A stretch of DNA of 64,000 bases from Oscillospiraceae bacterium (GTDB lineage: Bacteria > Bacillota > Clostridia > Oscillospirales > Acutalibacteraceae): contig JALCPP010000006.1 in the NCBI GenBank assembly GCA_022650485.1, positions 1-64,000 on the forward strand. The letters are read 5' to 3'. Below the pieces are notes generated by a model. That model made no database searches and was not told where the DNA came from. It saw nothing but the letters and a program-made list of their open reading frames with translations. A program made the translations under genes and the position numbers. Positions 26,024 to 35,533 of the stretch are shown here, piece after piece (within the stretch, counting starts at the first letter, position 1; every line of letters begins with the position of its first letter).

Positions 26024-27168
26024 TCGTCGTCCGCCTCAATATCAATCCCGGTATCCTTGTTTTCTCTTTCTTCGGCAGGCTCCGTTTCCGCGGTTTCCTC
26101 CACCGGCTGCGGGCGGGAACCCGCGGCGGCCGGCTTATTAAACAGTTCTGTCATATGCTGGCGAATCAGGTCTTCCAGTTCCTGTGCTGTTTCGGGGTGT
26201 TCAAGGAAAAAGCTCTTGGCATTTTCTCGCCCCTGCCCAAGCCGGGTTTCATTATAAGAAAACCATGCACCGCTTTTCTGCACCAGGTCAAGCTGAACAC
26301 CAAGGTCCAGCAGTTCGCCCTCGTGCGAAATGCCGTGCCCGTACATAATATCGAACTCCGCAGTGCGGAACGGCGGCGCAATCTTATTTTTGACCACTTT
26401 CGCCCTGGTATGGGACCCGATCATTTCCGTTCCTTTTTTCAGCGTTTCCACCTTACGAATATCAATGCGCACGGAGGAGTAAAATTTTAATGCCCTGCCG
26501 CCGGGAGTTACTTCCGGGCTGCCGTACATGACGCCTACTTTTTCACGAAGCTGATTGATAAAAATGGCAACGCAGTTGGATTTGGAGATCGCGCCAGCCA
26601 GCTTGCGCAGCGCCTGAGACATCAGCCGTGCCTGAAGGCCCACGTGGCTGTCGCCCATCTCGCCTTCAATTTCCATGCGGGGAACCAGGGCCGCAACCGA
26701 GTCGACCACGATCGCATCGATCGCACCGGACCGAACCAGCGCCTCTGTAATTTCCAGCGCCTGCTCCCCGGTGTCCGGCTGAGAAACCAGCAGGGAATCG
26801 ACATCCACGCCCAGCGCACGCGCATAAATCGGGTCAAGGGCATGCTCTACATCGATAAACGCAGCATTGCCGCCGTTTTTCTGCCCCTGTGCAATGCAGT
26901 GCAGTGCAAGGGTTGTTTTACCGGAACTTTCCGGCCCGTACACTTCAATAATTCTTCCGCGCGGCAATCCGCCGATGCCGAGCGCAAGGTCCAGCCCAAG
27001 CGACCCGGTCGGAATCGCTTCAACATGCATCGCTTCATTCTGGCCGAGGCGCATCACCGCGCCTTTGCCGTACTGTTTTTCAATCTGCGCCAGCGCTGTT
27101 TCCAGCGCTTTCTTCTTGTCGGTTGGTTTCCCGACCGATTTGACCGGCATCTTTTTTCCGCTCGCCAT
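26020..27168 (-). CDS. recA: Recombinase RecA
   Basis: 382 residues. Walker A GPESSGKT at 78-85, Walker B-like [12 protein letters not shown], and the L2 loop region [13 protein letters not shown]. The C-terminal tail is acidic ([13 protein letters not shown]). It promotes strand exchange and LexA cleavage. RBS GGGAGG. A LexA-type operator and a sigma-A promoter lie upstream. Confidence 0.98.
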   Translation of the reverse strand: MASGKKMPVKSVGKPTDKKKALETALAQIEKQYGKGAVMRLGQNEAMHVEAIPTGSLGLDLALGIGGLPRGRIIEVYGPESSGKTTLALHCIAQGQKNGGNAAFIDVEHALDPIYARALGVDVDSLLVSQPDTGEQALEITEALVRSGAIDAIVVDSVAALVPRMEIEGEMGDSHVGLQARLMSQALRKLAGAISKSNCVAIFINQLREKVGVMYGSPEVTPGGRALKFYSSVRIDIRKVETLKKGTEMIGSHTRAKVVKNKIAPPFRTAEFDIMYGHGISHEGELLDLGVQLDLVQKSGAWFSYNETRLGQGRENAKSFFLEHPETAQELEDLIRQHMTELFNKPAAAGSRPQPVEETAETEPAEERENKDTGIDIEADDE

Positions 27169-27213
27169 CTTGTCTTCCTCCCGTCAGGTCATCTTCTCAT
27201 TTCTTCTTGGTTC

Positions 27214-27242
27214 ATTATAAGCGATCACTGTTGGAAAAGCAA
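27214..27242 (-). promoter_or_regulatory. recA promoter
   Basis: Minus strand TTGCTT (27237-27242), 17-base spacer, TATAAT (27214-27219). Confidence 0.75.
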
Positions 27243-27250
27243 GAACCCGG

Positions 27251-27264
27251 CGAACAAATGTTTA
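27251..27264 (-). promoter_or_regulatory. LexA (SOS) box of recA
   Basis: CGAACAAATGTTTA matches 13 of 14 positions of the Bacillus/Clostridium SOS operator CGAACRNRYGTTYC. It lies 9 bases upstream of the recA -35 and overlaps the prmC stop codon. Confidence 0.85.
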
Positions 27265-28122
27265 TGTTTCGCTTGCCAGGCATGCGGAAACGACCCGGTT
27301 AATGCCGTTGAAGTCCGTGTGAAAGCGAATTTTTGAAAGTCCTGCGCCACGAAACAGCTCAGCGACCGATTCCGCCTGATCTTCCCCAACTTCTACGCAG
27401 AGCGCGCCGCCCGCCCGCAGGGCAGGCACCCAAAGCGACGCGATGGCGCGGTAAAAATCGAGGCCGTCCGCCCCTCCGTCAAGGGCTTCACGCGGCTCAC
27501 GGCAAACTTCCCTCTGCAAACCGTGGATCTCGTCCGTGCGCACATAGGGCGGGTTCGAAACAATACCATCCAGCCCGTGAAACAGCCGCGGCGACTCCGG
27601 ATTCAGAACGTCAAGCCGCACGGCACGCACACGGGAACATCCGCTTCTATCGATATTCTGTTTCAGATATCCAAGCGCGGGCTTCATCCATTCGGCGGCA
27701 CAGACCTTCGCGCCGGGAAAGCGATCCGCCAGCGCCAGAGCCACCGCTCCCGTACCGGAACACAGGTCTAAAACAGATGGCGCCGCCGCGCCGTCCAGCC
27801 GTACGGCAGCCGCGGCAACCAGCAGTTCGGTTTCCTCTCGCGGAATCAACACGCCTTCGCCCACCAACAGGTTTCTGCCGCAGAACGGCCACTCCCCCAG
27901 AAGGTACTGAAGCGGTCTGCCGCCGCACCGCTGACGAACAAGGTCACGAAAGCGCTCGAAATCTCCTTGGGTTACGCTCTGCTGCGTGTGAAGAATCCGC
28001 TCCTGGCGGGAAACATGAAACACCTTTTGAATCAGGCAGTCCGACTCAAATCCGGGGCCTTCCACCCCCGCGCCGGAAAGGGTTCGCCGTCCCTCCCGGT
28101 ACACTTCTCCAAGAGTCGCCAT
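27262..28122 (-). CDS. prmC: Peptide chain release factor N5-glutamine methyltransferase PrmC
   Basis: 286 residues. N-terminal helical domain, SAM motif DLCSGTGAVALAL (119-131) and catalytic NPPY (190-193) flanked by VSN and VRTDEI. It methylates the GGQ glutamine of RF1/RF2. Its ATG shares one base with the stop of the DUF1385 gene, an arrangement common in Clostridia. Confidence 0.95.
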   Translation of the reverse strand: MATLGEVYREGRRTLSGAGVEGPGFESDCLIQKVFHVSRQERILHTQQSVTQGDFERFRDLVRQRCGGRPLQYLLGEWPFCGRNLLVGEGVLIPREETELLVAAAAVRLDGAAAPSVLDLCSGTGAVALALADRFPGAKVCAAEWMKPALGYLKQNIDRSGCSRVRAVRLDVLNPESPRLFHGLDGIVSNPPYVRTDEIHGLQREVCREPREALDGGADGLDFYRAIASLWVPALRAGGALCVEVGEDQAESVAELFRGAGLSKIRFHTDFNGINRVVSACLASET

Positions 28123-29087
28123 CAGCCGGCCTTCAATTCGATCTTGTCTTCCCCGTTTTCAGGGATGACTTCTTTCATAGCGGCGATTGCAGTTTCAATC
28201 ATCGAGTCATCGGGCTCCTTCGTCGTGATTCGCTGAAACCACAGCCCCGGGGCCGCAATCACCTTAGTCAGCGTGTTTTCGTTTCGGCCGCAATACCGAA
28301 TCAGTTCGAATCCGATTCCCATCACCAGCGGAATACACAAGAGTTTGACCGCAGTGCGCAAAAACGGGTTGGAAAAAGGAATAAAAAATCCGATAACAAT
28401 TCCGATGAGGAGCATCAGCACAAGGAAGCTGGTACCGCAGCGCGGGTGAAACCGCCGGTGGCGGCGCACATTTTCAACCGTCAGTTCCTCGCCGCTTTCA
28501 TAGCAGAAAATCGTTTTGTGTTCCGCACCATGATATTGAAATAAGCGGTGAATATCCTTCATCTGTGAAATCAGAACAATATAAGCCAGAAAAATCAGGA
28601 TGCGCATCACTCCCTCCAGCGGAGAACGCGCCGCAGCGACCGACGGGCCGGCCGCCTGTAAAATCAGGTTAAACAGCCAGGTCGGCAGGATAAAGAACAA
28701 CGCGATGGCCAGCAATACACCGAAAACGGAACCCAATGTCATCACGACATTCATGATTTTATCGCCGAAATGATCGTTGAGCCATTTGTCGAACTTACTT
28801 TCCTCGCCTTCCTCCACTTCTTCCAATCCGGAAATTTCAGCGGAGCGCGACATCGCGCGGTAGCCGACCGCGATGGAATCCACAAAAGCCGCCACACCGC
28901 GCAGGATGGGAAGCTTGAGAATCGGGTGACGGTCGCGCGGATTTTTTGCCGCAATTTCTTCCAGCTTAATATCCCCTTCCGGCTGACGGACTGCCAGAAC
29001 GGTCTTTTTCGGGCCTCTCATCATGATTCCTTCAATCAGAGCCTGCCCGCCGATCGAGGTAATGCACTTTGTTTTTTCTGTGGGCAT
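28122..29087 (-). CDS. DUF1385 membrane protein
   Basis: 321 residues with the signature opening SIGGQALIEGIMMRGPK, central HGAEHKTIFCYE and RRHRRFHPRCGTSFL, and about five hydrophobic segments. The family is widely conserved beside prmC in Firmicutes and has no established function. The His/Cys-rich conserved segment suggests metal binding (inference). Coupled to prmC and 24 bases after the histidine kinase gene. Confidence 0.92.
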   Translation of the reverse strand: MPTEKTKCITSIGGQALIEGIMMRGPKKTVLAVRQPEGDIKLEEIAAKNPRDRHPILKLPILRGVAAFVDSIAVGYRAMSRSAEISGLEEVEEGEESKFDKWLNDHFGDKIMNVVMTLGSVFGVLLAIALFFILPTWLFNLILQAAGPSVAAARSPLEGVMRILIFLAYIVLISQMKDIHRLFQYHGAEHKTIFCYESGEELTVENVRRHRRFHPRCGTSFLVLMLLIGIVIGFFIPFSNPFLRTAVKLLCIPLVMGIGFELIRYCGRNENTLTKVIAAPGLWFQRITTKEPDDSMIETAIAAMKEVIPENGEDKIELKAG

Positions 29088-29111
29088 AAATTCCGGATTT
29101 CCTTTCTGTCA

Positions 29112-30545
29112 TTATGTTTCTTGCAGTTCACTTTCCAGTCTGTCATAGGTAGGAATCCGAATGTTGACGGCGGTTCCGATGTTTTCATGACTTTCAATTT
29201 CCAGACTTCCGGAATGAAGGCTCATGATTTCGTCCGCCAGCGCAAGACCGATTCCGGAACCGCGCACGGTTTGATTTGCTTTGTAAAATTTCTTTTTGAT
29301 ATTCGGGAGATGCTCGGCGGGAATCCCACAGCCGTTGTCGCTGATTACGACATGGATAAACCCGTCTTCTTCCTCGGCGGTCACGCTGATGGTGCCGCCT
29401 TCCTTGGTATATTTCAGGGCATTGTCCAGAATATTGACGAAAACCTGGCGCAGGCGGTTGATGTCGCCCAGAACCGGCGACAGCATCTCCGGCTCCTCAT
29501 ACAGCAAAAACTTATGCTCCGCCGCCGCGCGGTCGCTGAACATATAGACCGCTTCCCCCAGCTCCGCCAGGATATCGATCCGGTCCATGGTCAGCGTCAT
29601 GCGGCCGCTCTGCATCCGGGAAAAATCGAGCAGTTCTTCCACAATGCCGGAAAGCCGTTCCGACTCCCTTACAATAATATTCATCCCGCGGCTGAACGTC
29701 TGCCGGTCCGTATCGCCTGCCTGAATCGTTTCCGCCCAGCCCTTAATGGCGGTCAGCGGTGTGCGAAGCTCATGAGAAACCGAGGAAATGAAGTCGTTTT
29801 TCATTTTCTCGGTCTGACCCAGTTCGTCCGCCATATCATTAATGGTATCACAGAGCTGGCCGACCTCATCGTCATTTGTTTTCCGAATTCTGGCCTTAAA
29901 ATCACCCTGCGCAATCAGCCTTGCGGTTGCGCCGATACGCTTGATCGGCACAATAATCGAACGCATAAAATAATAACTGGAAAGAATGACAAAGAGAATA
30001 ATCAGGAATCCCGCAATCACAAGGGCGCCCACAATCACGATAATCTGACGGTCCGCTTCCTCCAGCGAAACGACATACCGAATGGCGCCGACCGTACTGC
30101 CGTAATTACTGCGCATCACGCGGGTCACCGCCATAACCTTTTCGCCGCTTGTGAGCCTTCCCGTCCAGGTGCCGTAACCGTTCGCGCTTTCCAGCGCAAC
30201 TTTATAATCCGGAATCTTCTGGTCCTCATCCGGTTCAAACCCGATGGAGGTAATCAGAATTCTTCCGTAAGAGTTAATGACCATTAACTCTGTGCTTTCC
30301 TTATTCGGGAAATTTTCAACATAACTGCGCGCCGCGGTGGAAAACTCGGATGGAGATTCCCTGCCATAGCTGGAAAACATGTTGGTCAGCTCATCGCTGC
30401 GCCCGTTTAAGGCAGAGCGGATTCCATTATACACATAGCCCTGAATCACGGCGGAAAGGGTCGCAATCAGCGTAACCACAATCAGCAGAATCACCCCGAG
30501 GCTGTTTAACAGCCATCGCCTTGTAATACTGCTCTTCTGCATCAT
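29112..30545 (-). CDS. Two-component sensor histidine kinase
   Basis: 477 residues. TM1 at about 13-33, an extracytoplasmic sensing region to about 165, TM2 at about 168-190, then HAMP (RLIAQGDFKARIRKTN). HisKA contains SSVSHELRTPLTAIKGWAE with the phospho-accepting His. The HATPase_c N, G1 and G2 boxes (NILDNALKYT, DNGCGIP, GSGIGLALA) are complete. Partner of the response regulator 44 bases upstream; the FG-GAP lipoprotein gene is in the same run. Confidence 0.95.
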   Translation of the reverse strand: MMQKSSITRRWLLNSLGVILLIVVTLIATLSAVIQGYVYNGIRSALNGRSDELTNMFSSYGRESPSEFSTAARSYVENFPNKESTELMVINSYGRILITSIGFEPDEDQKIPDYKVALESANGYGTWTGRLTSGEKVMAVTRVMRSNYGSTVGAIRYVVSLEEADRQIIVIVGALVIAGFLIILFVILSSYYFMRSIIVPIKRIGATARLIAQGDFKARIRKTNDDEVGQLCDTINDMADELGQTEKMKNDFISSVSHELRTPLTAIKGWAETIQAGDTDRQTFSRGMNIIVRESERLSGIVEELLDFSRMQSGRMTLTMDRIDILAELGEAVYMFSDRAAAEHKFLLYEEPEMLSPVLGDINRLRQVFVNILDNALKYTKEGGTISVTAEEEDGFIHVVISDNGCGIPAEHLPNIKKKFYKANQTVRGSGIGLALADEIMSLHSGSLEIESHENIGTAVNIRIPTYDRLESELQET

Positions 30546-30589
30546 TCCGGCACCCCCTTTTCCCCCGTTTGCACGCTTTCAGCACTCGG

Positions 30590-31294
30590 TCACGCTTCCC
30601 ACTTATACCCCAGGCCCCAAACAGTCATGATGTGTTTCGGGTTGGAGGGTTCATCCTCCACCTTCATCCGCAGCCTGCGGATATTGACATCCACAATCTT
30701 TTCTTCGCCGTAATACGCTTCGCCCCAAACATGCTTGAGGATATCCGTGCGGTCCAGTGCGGTGCCCGGATTGGAAAAGAAATACTCCATAATCTGAAAT
30801 TCCACCTGTGTCAGTTCCACCGGCGTTCCGCGCCGGAAAAGAGTCCGGTTGCGCAGGCTGAGCACAAATTCCCCGGACCGGATTTCGTCCCGCAGACTGC
30901 CGTGGTTTTTCGACTGCTCCAACGCGACGCGGCGGTAAACGGCATCGACGCGCGCGACCAGTTCACTGGGGGAAAACGGCTTGGTCACATAATCGTCCGC
31001 CCCCATCATCAGCCCGCTGACCTTGTCCATCTCCTGCGTTTTGGCCGTCAGAAGGATAATCCCGATAGAGCCGCTTCTGCGGCGGAGTTCTTTGCAAACC
31101 GCAAGACCGTCAAACTGCCCGGGCATCATAATGTCCAGAACCGCAACATCGATTCCGTCCCCTTCCCTGTTATAGATCTGAAGGGCTTCTTCCCCATTGG
31201 ACGCCTCGCGCGTTTCGTATCCCGCACGCTTTAAGTTTATGACAACAAATTCACGGATGGCCTGTTCATCTTCCGCTACCAATATCGTTTTCAT
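30590..31294 (-). CDS. OmpR/PhoB-family response regulator
   Basis: 234 residues. Receiver domain with phospho-acceptor Asp54 (VAVLDIMMPGQ), acidic pair ED/E at 8-10 and LLTAK. The C-terminal winged helix has IMEYFFSNPGTALDR and HVWGEAYYGEEKIVDVNIRRLRMK. It responds to the adjacent kinase and binds DNA. It begins 22 bases after the lipoprotein stop. RBS GAGGAAG. Confidence 0.95.
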   Translation of the reverse strand: MKTILVAEDEQAIREFVVINLKRAGYETREASNGEEALQIYNREGDGIDVAVLDIMMPGQFDGLAVCKELRRRSGSIGIILLTAKTQEMDKVSGLMMGADDYVTKPFSPSELVARVDAVYRRVALEQSKNHGSLRDEIRSGEFVLSLRNRTLFRRGTPVELTQVEFQIMEYFFSNPGTALDRTDILKHVWGEAYYGEEKIVDVNIRRLRMKVEDEPSNPKHIMTVWGLGYKWEA

Positions 31295-31315
31295 CGGTCT
31301 TCCTCCCCAAACCTG

Positions 31316-32665
31316 TTATTCTTGTGAAATTACCTGAAACGCTTCCTGAACCTCGCTTTGCGTCATCGCAAGCGCATGGTCCGGCGCAGGCAAACGAGCC
31401 GCAAAAACCGAATTGTCCCTTTCCGCCAATTTAAAATAACCTTTCGATTCTTCCCCGCCGTTCCATTCCTTGGCGGTAAAAGTCTGGATGGTAAGCAGCG
31501 GCGCGCCGACATACCCCGCCTTGTTTTGCTGCGAAGTCAGCCATTCATAAACCGTCACCGTGCGGGAGCTGGGGTCAAGTTTTGTCGTAACCTTTCCCTT
31601 CCACATATCCGGTATGGAAAACCAATAGCCATCTGAATAATTGATAAACATGCTCATTACGCGAAACAGCGTTTCCGTTTTGGTTTCATAGCGGAACCAA
31701 CTGGTCAGATAGGCGGATTCATCGGAGGTTTTCCCGCTGTAACCCGGCATCAGCGTCACCATCGGCAGCTCGATAATACTGTCGCCGTTGATATCCCGGC
31801 TGACAACGGACGTGTTACGCTCCGTACTTTTGGCACTTTTCGTTTTTGATTCAAAAAACGGAGCGCGAAGGTTTTTTGTCTTGTTATCCCAGTAAAGCAG
31901 CTCCGTCACCATGGTATCGGCAGACTTGACCCCATCCAGCACAATTCCAACCTGTTTGGCGTTAATCAAGCCCGTCAAAACGGAAGCGTATTTGGTTACG
32001 CCGATATCCAGAGGAGCCGAACCCATCAGCTCAATCGCGCCGCCTTGCACCCGCAGCAGCTGTGCCGAAGCGGGCTCGTCTCCAACCGTAACACTGGCGG
32101 TAAAAATTTCGTCCCGTCCGTCCGCATCCAAATCCAGCACCGACATTTCGGTATAGCTCTGGCTCAGCTGCAGTTCCTTCATCCGGGTATTTTTCTGATA
32201 ATAAACGCAGAGATCACCGGTATTGTTCAGACTGCTGCCCCAGCCGACAACAACCTCATCCGTTCCGTCGCCGTCGAGGTCGCCGAAACAGACCCTGTCC
32301 ACTTTGGACGCGGGGTTGTTAAAAGAACCCATGCTCACCCATTTCCCGTTGCTGCGGCACATAAACATGACGTTGATGCCAGACGTTTCGTCACCCTTCT
32401 GGTAAAAGGCAATCGCCTCGTCGCTTTCGTCCCCGTAAAGGTCGTGTTTCACAATGGCGGAACGATATTCCCCGTCAGAGGGATATTTCAGCGTCATTTT
32501 GCCGCCCGCCGTACTTTCCAAAAGATTCTGAATATCCGCTTCGTTTTCCCCGGTCGGTTTCGGCGCGTGCATCAGCGACTGGGCGTCCAGACCGACAAAA
32601 GAACAACCGGACAGGGAAACCAGCATCAGGCACAAAACTGAGATTACCGTCGTTTTCCACTTCAT
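31316..32665 (-). CDS. FG-GAP/VCBS-like surface lipoprotein
   Basis: 449 residues. A lipoprotein signal peptide ends in lipobox VSLSGC with Cys21 as the lipidated residue. The body holds several FG-GAP-like calcium-loop repeats: FGDLDGDGTDEVVVG, LDLDADGRDEIFT and RDINGDSIIELP. The predicted fold is a beta-propeller on the outer face of the membrane. It heads the run that continues with a response regulator and histidine kinase, so a sensing or signalling partner role is possible. RBS AGGAG. Confidence 0.85.
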   Translation of the reverse strand: MKWKTTVISVLCLMLVSLSGCSFVGLDAQSLMHAPKPTGENEADIQNLLESTAGGKMTLKYPSDGEYRSAIVKHDLYGDESDEAIAFYQKGDETSGINVMFMCRSNGKWVSMGSFNNPASKVDRVCFGDLDGDGTDEVVVGWGSSLNNTGDLCVYYQKNTRMKELQLSQSYTEMSVLDLDADGRDEIFTASVTVGDEPASAQLLRVQGGAIELMGSAPLDIGVTKYASVLTGLINAKQVGIVLDGVKSADTMVTELLYWDNKTKNLRAPFFESKTKSAKSTERNTSVVSRDINGDSIIELPMVTLMPGYSGKTSDESAYLTSWFRYETKTETLFRVMSMFINYSDGYWFSIPDMWKGKVTTKLDPSSRTVTVYEWLTSQQNKAGYVGAPLLTIQTFTAKEWNGGEESKGYFKLAERDNSVFAARLPAPDHALAMTQSEVQEAFQVISQE

Positions 32666-32803
32666 GCATCGGTCGCTCCTTTCCGGATTTTATTCACTTT
32701 ATTATACCATACTCCCTATAAAAAAACAGTATCAAATCTGTAAACATGCGGTCAGACTGCGGCGGTTCCCCATCCCTGGAAAACGGGCTTTCACTCTGGA
32801 ATA

Positions 32804-32832
32804 CAAAAAGGGCGCCCCAAACGGAGCGCCCT
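32804..32832 (-). terminator. Terminator of the M14 peptidase gene
   Basis: Stem AGGGCGC/GCGCCCT with inner pairing, T5 run on the minus side. Confidence 0.88.
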
Positions 32833-32847
32833 GCTGGAAAGCGGGAA

Positions 32848-34119
32848 TCAGACAGAAGAAGTGTAAAGCAGCATTGGAAGATTTTCCGAATAAATCGTGT
32901 CGAACTGGGAAATCGGCAGCGGGTTGGTCCCATACCCCACTTCGACGGTATACCCCGGCCTGCGGTACTCCTGAATGAACCAGTCCTTGTACCCGGAGTA
33001 AGAAGTAACCCCCGTCGCTTCATCCAGCGCATAGCCGCTGATCTGAGCCATCCGGCCGCCGATGACCCGCGCCTGCTCCGGCGCCATATTCATGAAGTTC
33101 CAGTAAATAACACGCCCCTGCGAGTGATAGGCAATCACCAAACGGAAATTGTGCGCCTGCGTGAACCGCACCACCGCGCGGGACTCCGGTTCGGAAAGCG
33201 GGGAAGGGCCTGGGTACCGGGTTGGGCCGGGGCCGGTAATGCCCATTGCCTGTGACGCCTCTTTCCCCACTTCCCATGCGGCGTCATAGTTATGATTTAA
33301 GTCGACCCCGCGGATGTTTGCCTCCCAGTCCGTGGAAAAGTCCGCGCTGCCGTCATTCCACATGATGAGGTCTTCCGCATAGGGATTTCCCCTTTGCAGT
33401 CCGTTAAGTACCAGGTTCACGCCATCCGGATTGACCATCGGCATCAAATAGATACTGCTCTGCTGCCACAGAGCATTCACATCATAGCCCGCAAGATCGC
33501 CGCCGAACGCATATGTGCGCAGGACATCCTCCGCAAACTTCATCAGCACGGGTACCGTAATCCATTCCAGCGCATGATGCGCCGCGTTGTAAAACACCTG
33601 ATTCGGCCCCCTGCCAAGCCGCAGTGTGTAAAGCGTGTGCCCAAGCACACTGCTTCCCGAATTGGTCACCTGTAAAAACGGATACCGCGCTTTCAAACCC
33701 TGAATGCTGCGGGCCAGCACTTCATAGGTAAACGCCGTATCGGTCGGCACCACGGGGAAAGAGTACGGAACCACAATACGGCGCCCCGGTGCCAGCCGTT
33801 CCGGGTGCAGCTCCGGATTCGCTACCGACAGTGCTTCCGCAGAAGTTGCATATTTTTGCGCAATTTTGTACAGAGTATCGCCGGAACGTATCGTATACAA
33901 GTCATACCCCAGCAGGAACCGTTCCAGAATACGCCAGGTTTCGGAACCGATGACGCCGTCCGGCACAAGGCCGAACTGCTGTTGAAACCGCACCACCGCG
34001 TCGTGCGTCTGCGGGCCGAAGACCCCGTCCACCGTTCCGCCGAAAAAGCCGGACCGTTTCAGCACCGACTGGACCTCCATCACATCGTTCCCGGACATCC
34101 CCTCCCGAAGTGTCCTCAT
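32848..34119 (-). CDS. Peptidoglycan-binding/LysM M14 carboxypeptidase
   Basis: 423 residues from the ATG at 34119 (GGGGTGG 5 bases upstream); an in-frame ATG at 34155 has no ribosome site. Domains: PG_binding_1 at about 3-65 (GMSGNDVMEVQSVLKRSGFF), LysM at about 72-117 (YTIRSGDTLYKIAQKYAT), M14 zinc carboxypeptidase at about 130-420. Zinc ligands are in HHALEW and YHSQG; catalytic Glu in YTVEVGYG. Likely a gamma-D-glutamyl-diaminopimelate endopeptidase acting on peptidoglycan. No signal peptide, as in sporulation-type homologues. Its ribosome site lies in a hairpin. Confidence 0.9.
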   Translation of the reverse strand: MRTLREGMSGNDVMEVQSVLKRSGFFGGTVDGVFGPQTHDAVVRFQQQFGLVPDGVIGSETWRILERFLLGYDLYTIRSGDTLYKIAQKYATSAEALSVANPELHPERLAPGRRIVVPYSFPVVPTDTAFTYEVLARSIQGLKARYPFLQVTNSGSSVLGHTLYTLRLGRGPNQVFYNAAHHALEWITVPVLMKFAEDVLRTYAFGGDLAGYDVNALWQQSSIYLMPMVNPDGVNLVLNGLQRGNPYAEDLIMWNDGSADFSTDWEANIRGVDLNHNYDAAWEVGKEASQAMGITGPGPTRYPGPSPLSEPESRAVVRFTQAHNFRLVIAYHSQGRVIYWNFMNMAPEQARVIGGRMAQISGYALDEATGVTSYSGYKDWFIQEYRRPGYTVEVGYGTNPLPISQFDTIYSENLPMLLYTSSV

Positions 34120-34124
34120 AAAAC

Positions 34125-34168
34125 CACCCCAATACACAATGATTCTTTCTACCATTTGTATTGGGGTG
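34125..34168 (-). promoter_or_regulatory. Hairpin that includes the M14 peptidase ribosome site
   Basis: Perfect 12-bp inverted repeat CACCCCAATACA/TGTATTGGGGTG with a 20-base loop, ending 5 bases before the ATG; the descending arm holds the Shine-Dalgarno sequence and is followed by TTTTATG. Confidence 0.7.
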
Positions 34169-34288
34169 AGAATGCGATTATTCCAACGCCGGTCACAGCA
34201 ATTTCCGGCAAGTGCGGCAAAATGAGGCGATTTTAATTTTTGGTTCTGTCAAACGCTTTTTTACCGCTTCCGTTACGGCAAAACAATT

Positions 34289-35389
34289 CTAATTTTCAAA
34301 ATTTGACGTATCGAGCGTCAGCTGGCAGATTTCAGGGACTTTCAGCGCCTCAAAATACCGCTCTTCCGCCGGAATCCAGTATTCCAAAAAATCATGCAGC
34401 CTGTTTTTGTCACCGCGCAGAAAAATTCTTCTCTGCTGTACATTGGGCAGGCAGGTCAAAAACACACGGTAGTCGTAGCAGCTGCGAAAGTCGGGGTGCA
34501 GGCAATAGCTGCCTTCCACAACCGCAAACCGGCCGGGGTGAACTTCCTCTTCCGGCAGCATCCTGCCCTCTCTGCAGGAATACGGCCGGTAGCGGACGGG
34601 GTCCCCGTTCCGCAGGGGCATCAGAACTTCATTCAAGAAGCGCGTGCGGTCAATATTCCCCGCAGGCTGTAACAGCCAGTCTTTGTCGCGGCTCTGCGGA
34701 GGAAGAAAAAAGTCATCCATATGAAACACCCTGCATCCGAACACTTCTGAAATTAAGCCTGCCAAAAACGACTTTCCGCTGCCGCATCTGCCGTCTACGG
34801 CGAAAAGTTCCGGCTCCGGGCCGGAATAGGTCTGCCTTTGTTCCATCACCGCCTGTAAAACCGGCAGATAATCATAATATGCCGTCCGGATAACCCGGTA
34901 ATGCGGAACATAGCGGCTTTTATAGTCGGTGCTGTGTGAAACAGGGCCGCCGGCAGAGGCAGCATATTCTTTCAAATACGAATCCATCTCTTCCCGCCCG
35001 ACACACAGCTGACCCTTTTGCGCCATCCGGCTGAGAAGTTCCAGCTTCCGCTGAAGCCTCGCCCGGTTTCCCAGATGCGTGCTCGCCGTCGCCAGACTCA
35101 TCAGATGAATCAGGGGAAGCAGTTTTTCCGTCTGCCGGCCCGGCGCCAAAAAGATTCTGCACAGACCGTTTCCAATCAGCTCCATGCGCGGCATGGAATC
35201 CGACGCTGAATCCGAAATCGGCAGAGAAGCAAACTCTTCCCGCAGCTGCTCCAAGCTCTGTTCCGGGGACGCCATCATGTGCGCACACCCAAATTCATCC
35301 TGATAAAGGAGCTTGACATAATCCGCGGGTTTCATATGAGGATAAGTTCTGCTGTGCCACAGAATCACCTCAAAAAGCTTCTCATCCAT
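34289..35389 (-). CDS. Uridine kinase-like P-loop protein with unknown N-terminal domain
   Basis: 366 residues. The C-terminal half (about 190-366) is a uridine kinase/phosphoribulokinase-like domain: P-loop GRCGSGKS (200-207), HMDDFFLPP, VVEGSYCLHP and an LID-type region RIFLRGD. The N-terminal 175 residues (DEKLFEVILWHSRTYPHM start) match no family I recognise and are longer than the usual N-terminal extension. Substrate unknown. RBS GGAGGAA. Own promoter; a short T-poor gap follows. Confidence 0.8.
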   Translation of the reverse strand: MDEKLFEVILWHSRTYPHMKPADYVKLLYQDEFGCAHMMASPEQSLEQLREEFASLPISDSASDSMPRMELIGNGLCRIFLAPGRQTEKLLPLIHLMSLATASTHLGNRARLQRKLELLSRMAQKGQLCVGREEMDSYLKEYAASAGGPVSHSTDYKSRYVPHYRVIRTAYYDYLPVLQAVMEQRQTYSGPEPELFAVDGRCGSGKSFLAGLISEVFGCRVFHMDDFFLPPQSRDKDWLLQPAGNIDRTRFLNEVLMPLRNGDPVRYRPYSCREGRMLPEEEVHPGRFAVVEGSYCLHPDFRSCYDYRVFLTCLPNVQQRRIFLRGDKNRLHDFLEYWIPAEERYFEALKVPEICQLTLDTSNFEN

Positions 35390-35424
35390 AATATTCCTCC
35401 AGATTGTTCCGTTATTTCTGCAAT

Positions 35425-35453
35425 ATTATAGCATAAAGCCCGGTTTCTGTCGA
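35425..35453 (-). promoter_or_regulatory. Promoter of the kinase-like gene
   Basis: Minus strand TCGACA (35448-35453), 17-base spacer, TATAAT (35425-35430), about 30 bases before the ATG. Confidence 0.82.
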
Positions 35454-35467
35454 CTGATTCGGCGGCT

Positions 35468-35516
35468 AAAACCGCCGCTCCGGTACGCTTTGAGGCAACA
35501 ACCAGAGCGGCGGTTT
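35468..35516 (-). terminator. Terminator of the GH25 muramidase gene
   Basis: 12-bp stem AAACCGCCGCTC/GAGCGGCGGTTT with a 24-base loop and T4 on the minus side. Confidence 0.85.
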
Positions 35517-35533
35517 ATTGGTTTTTTACAGCT

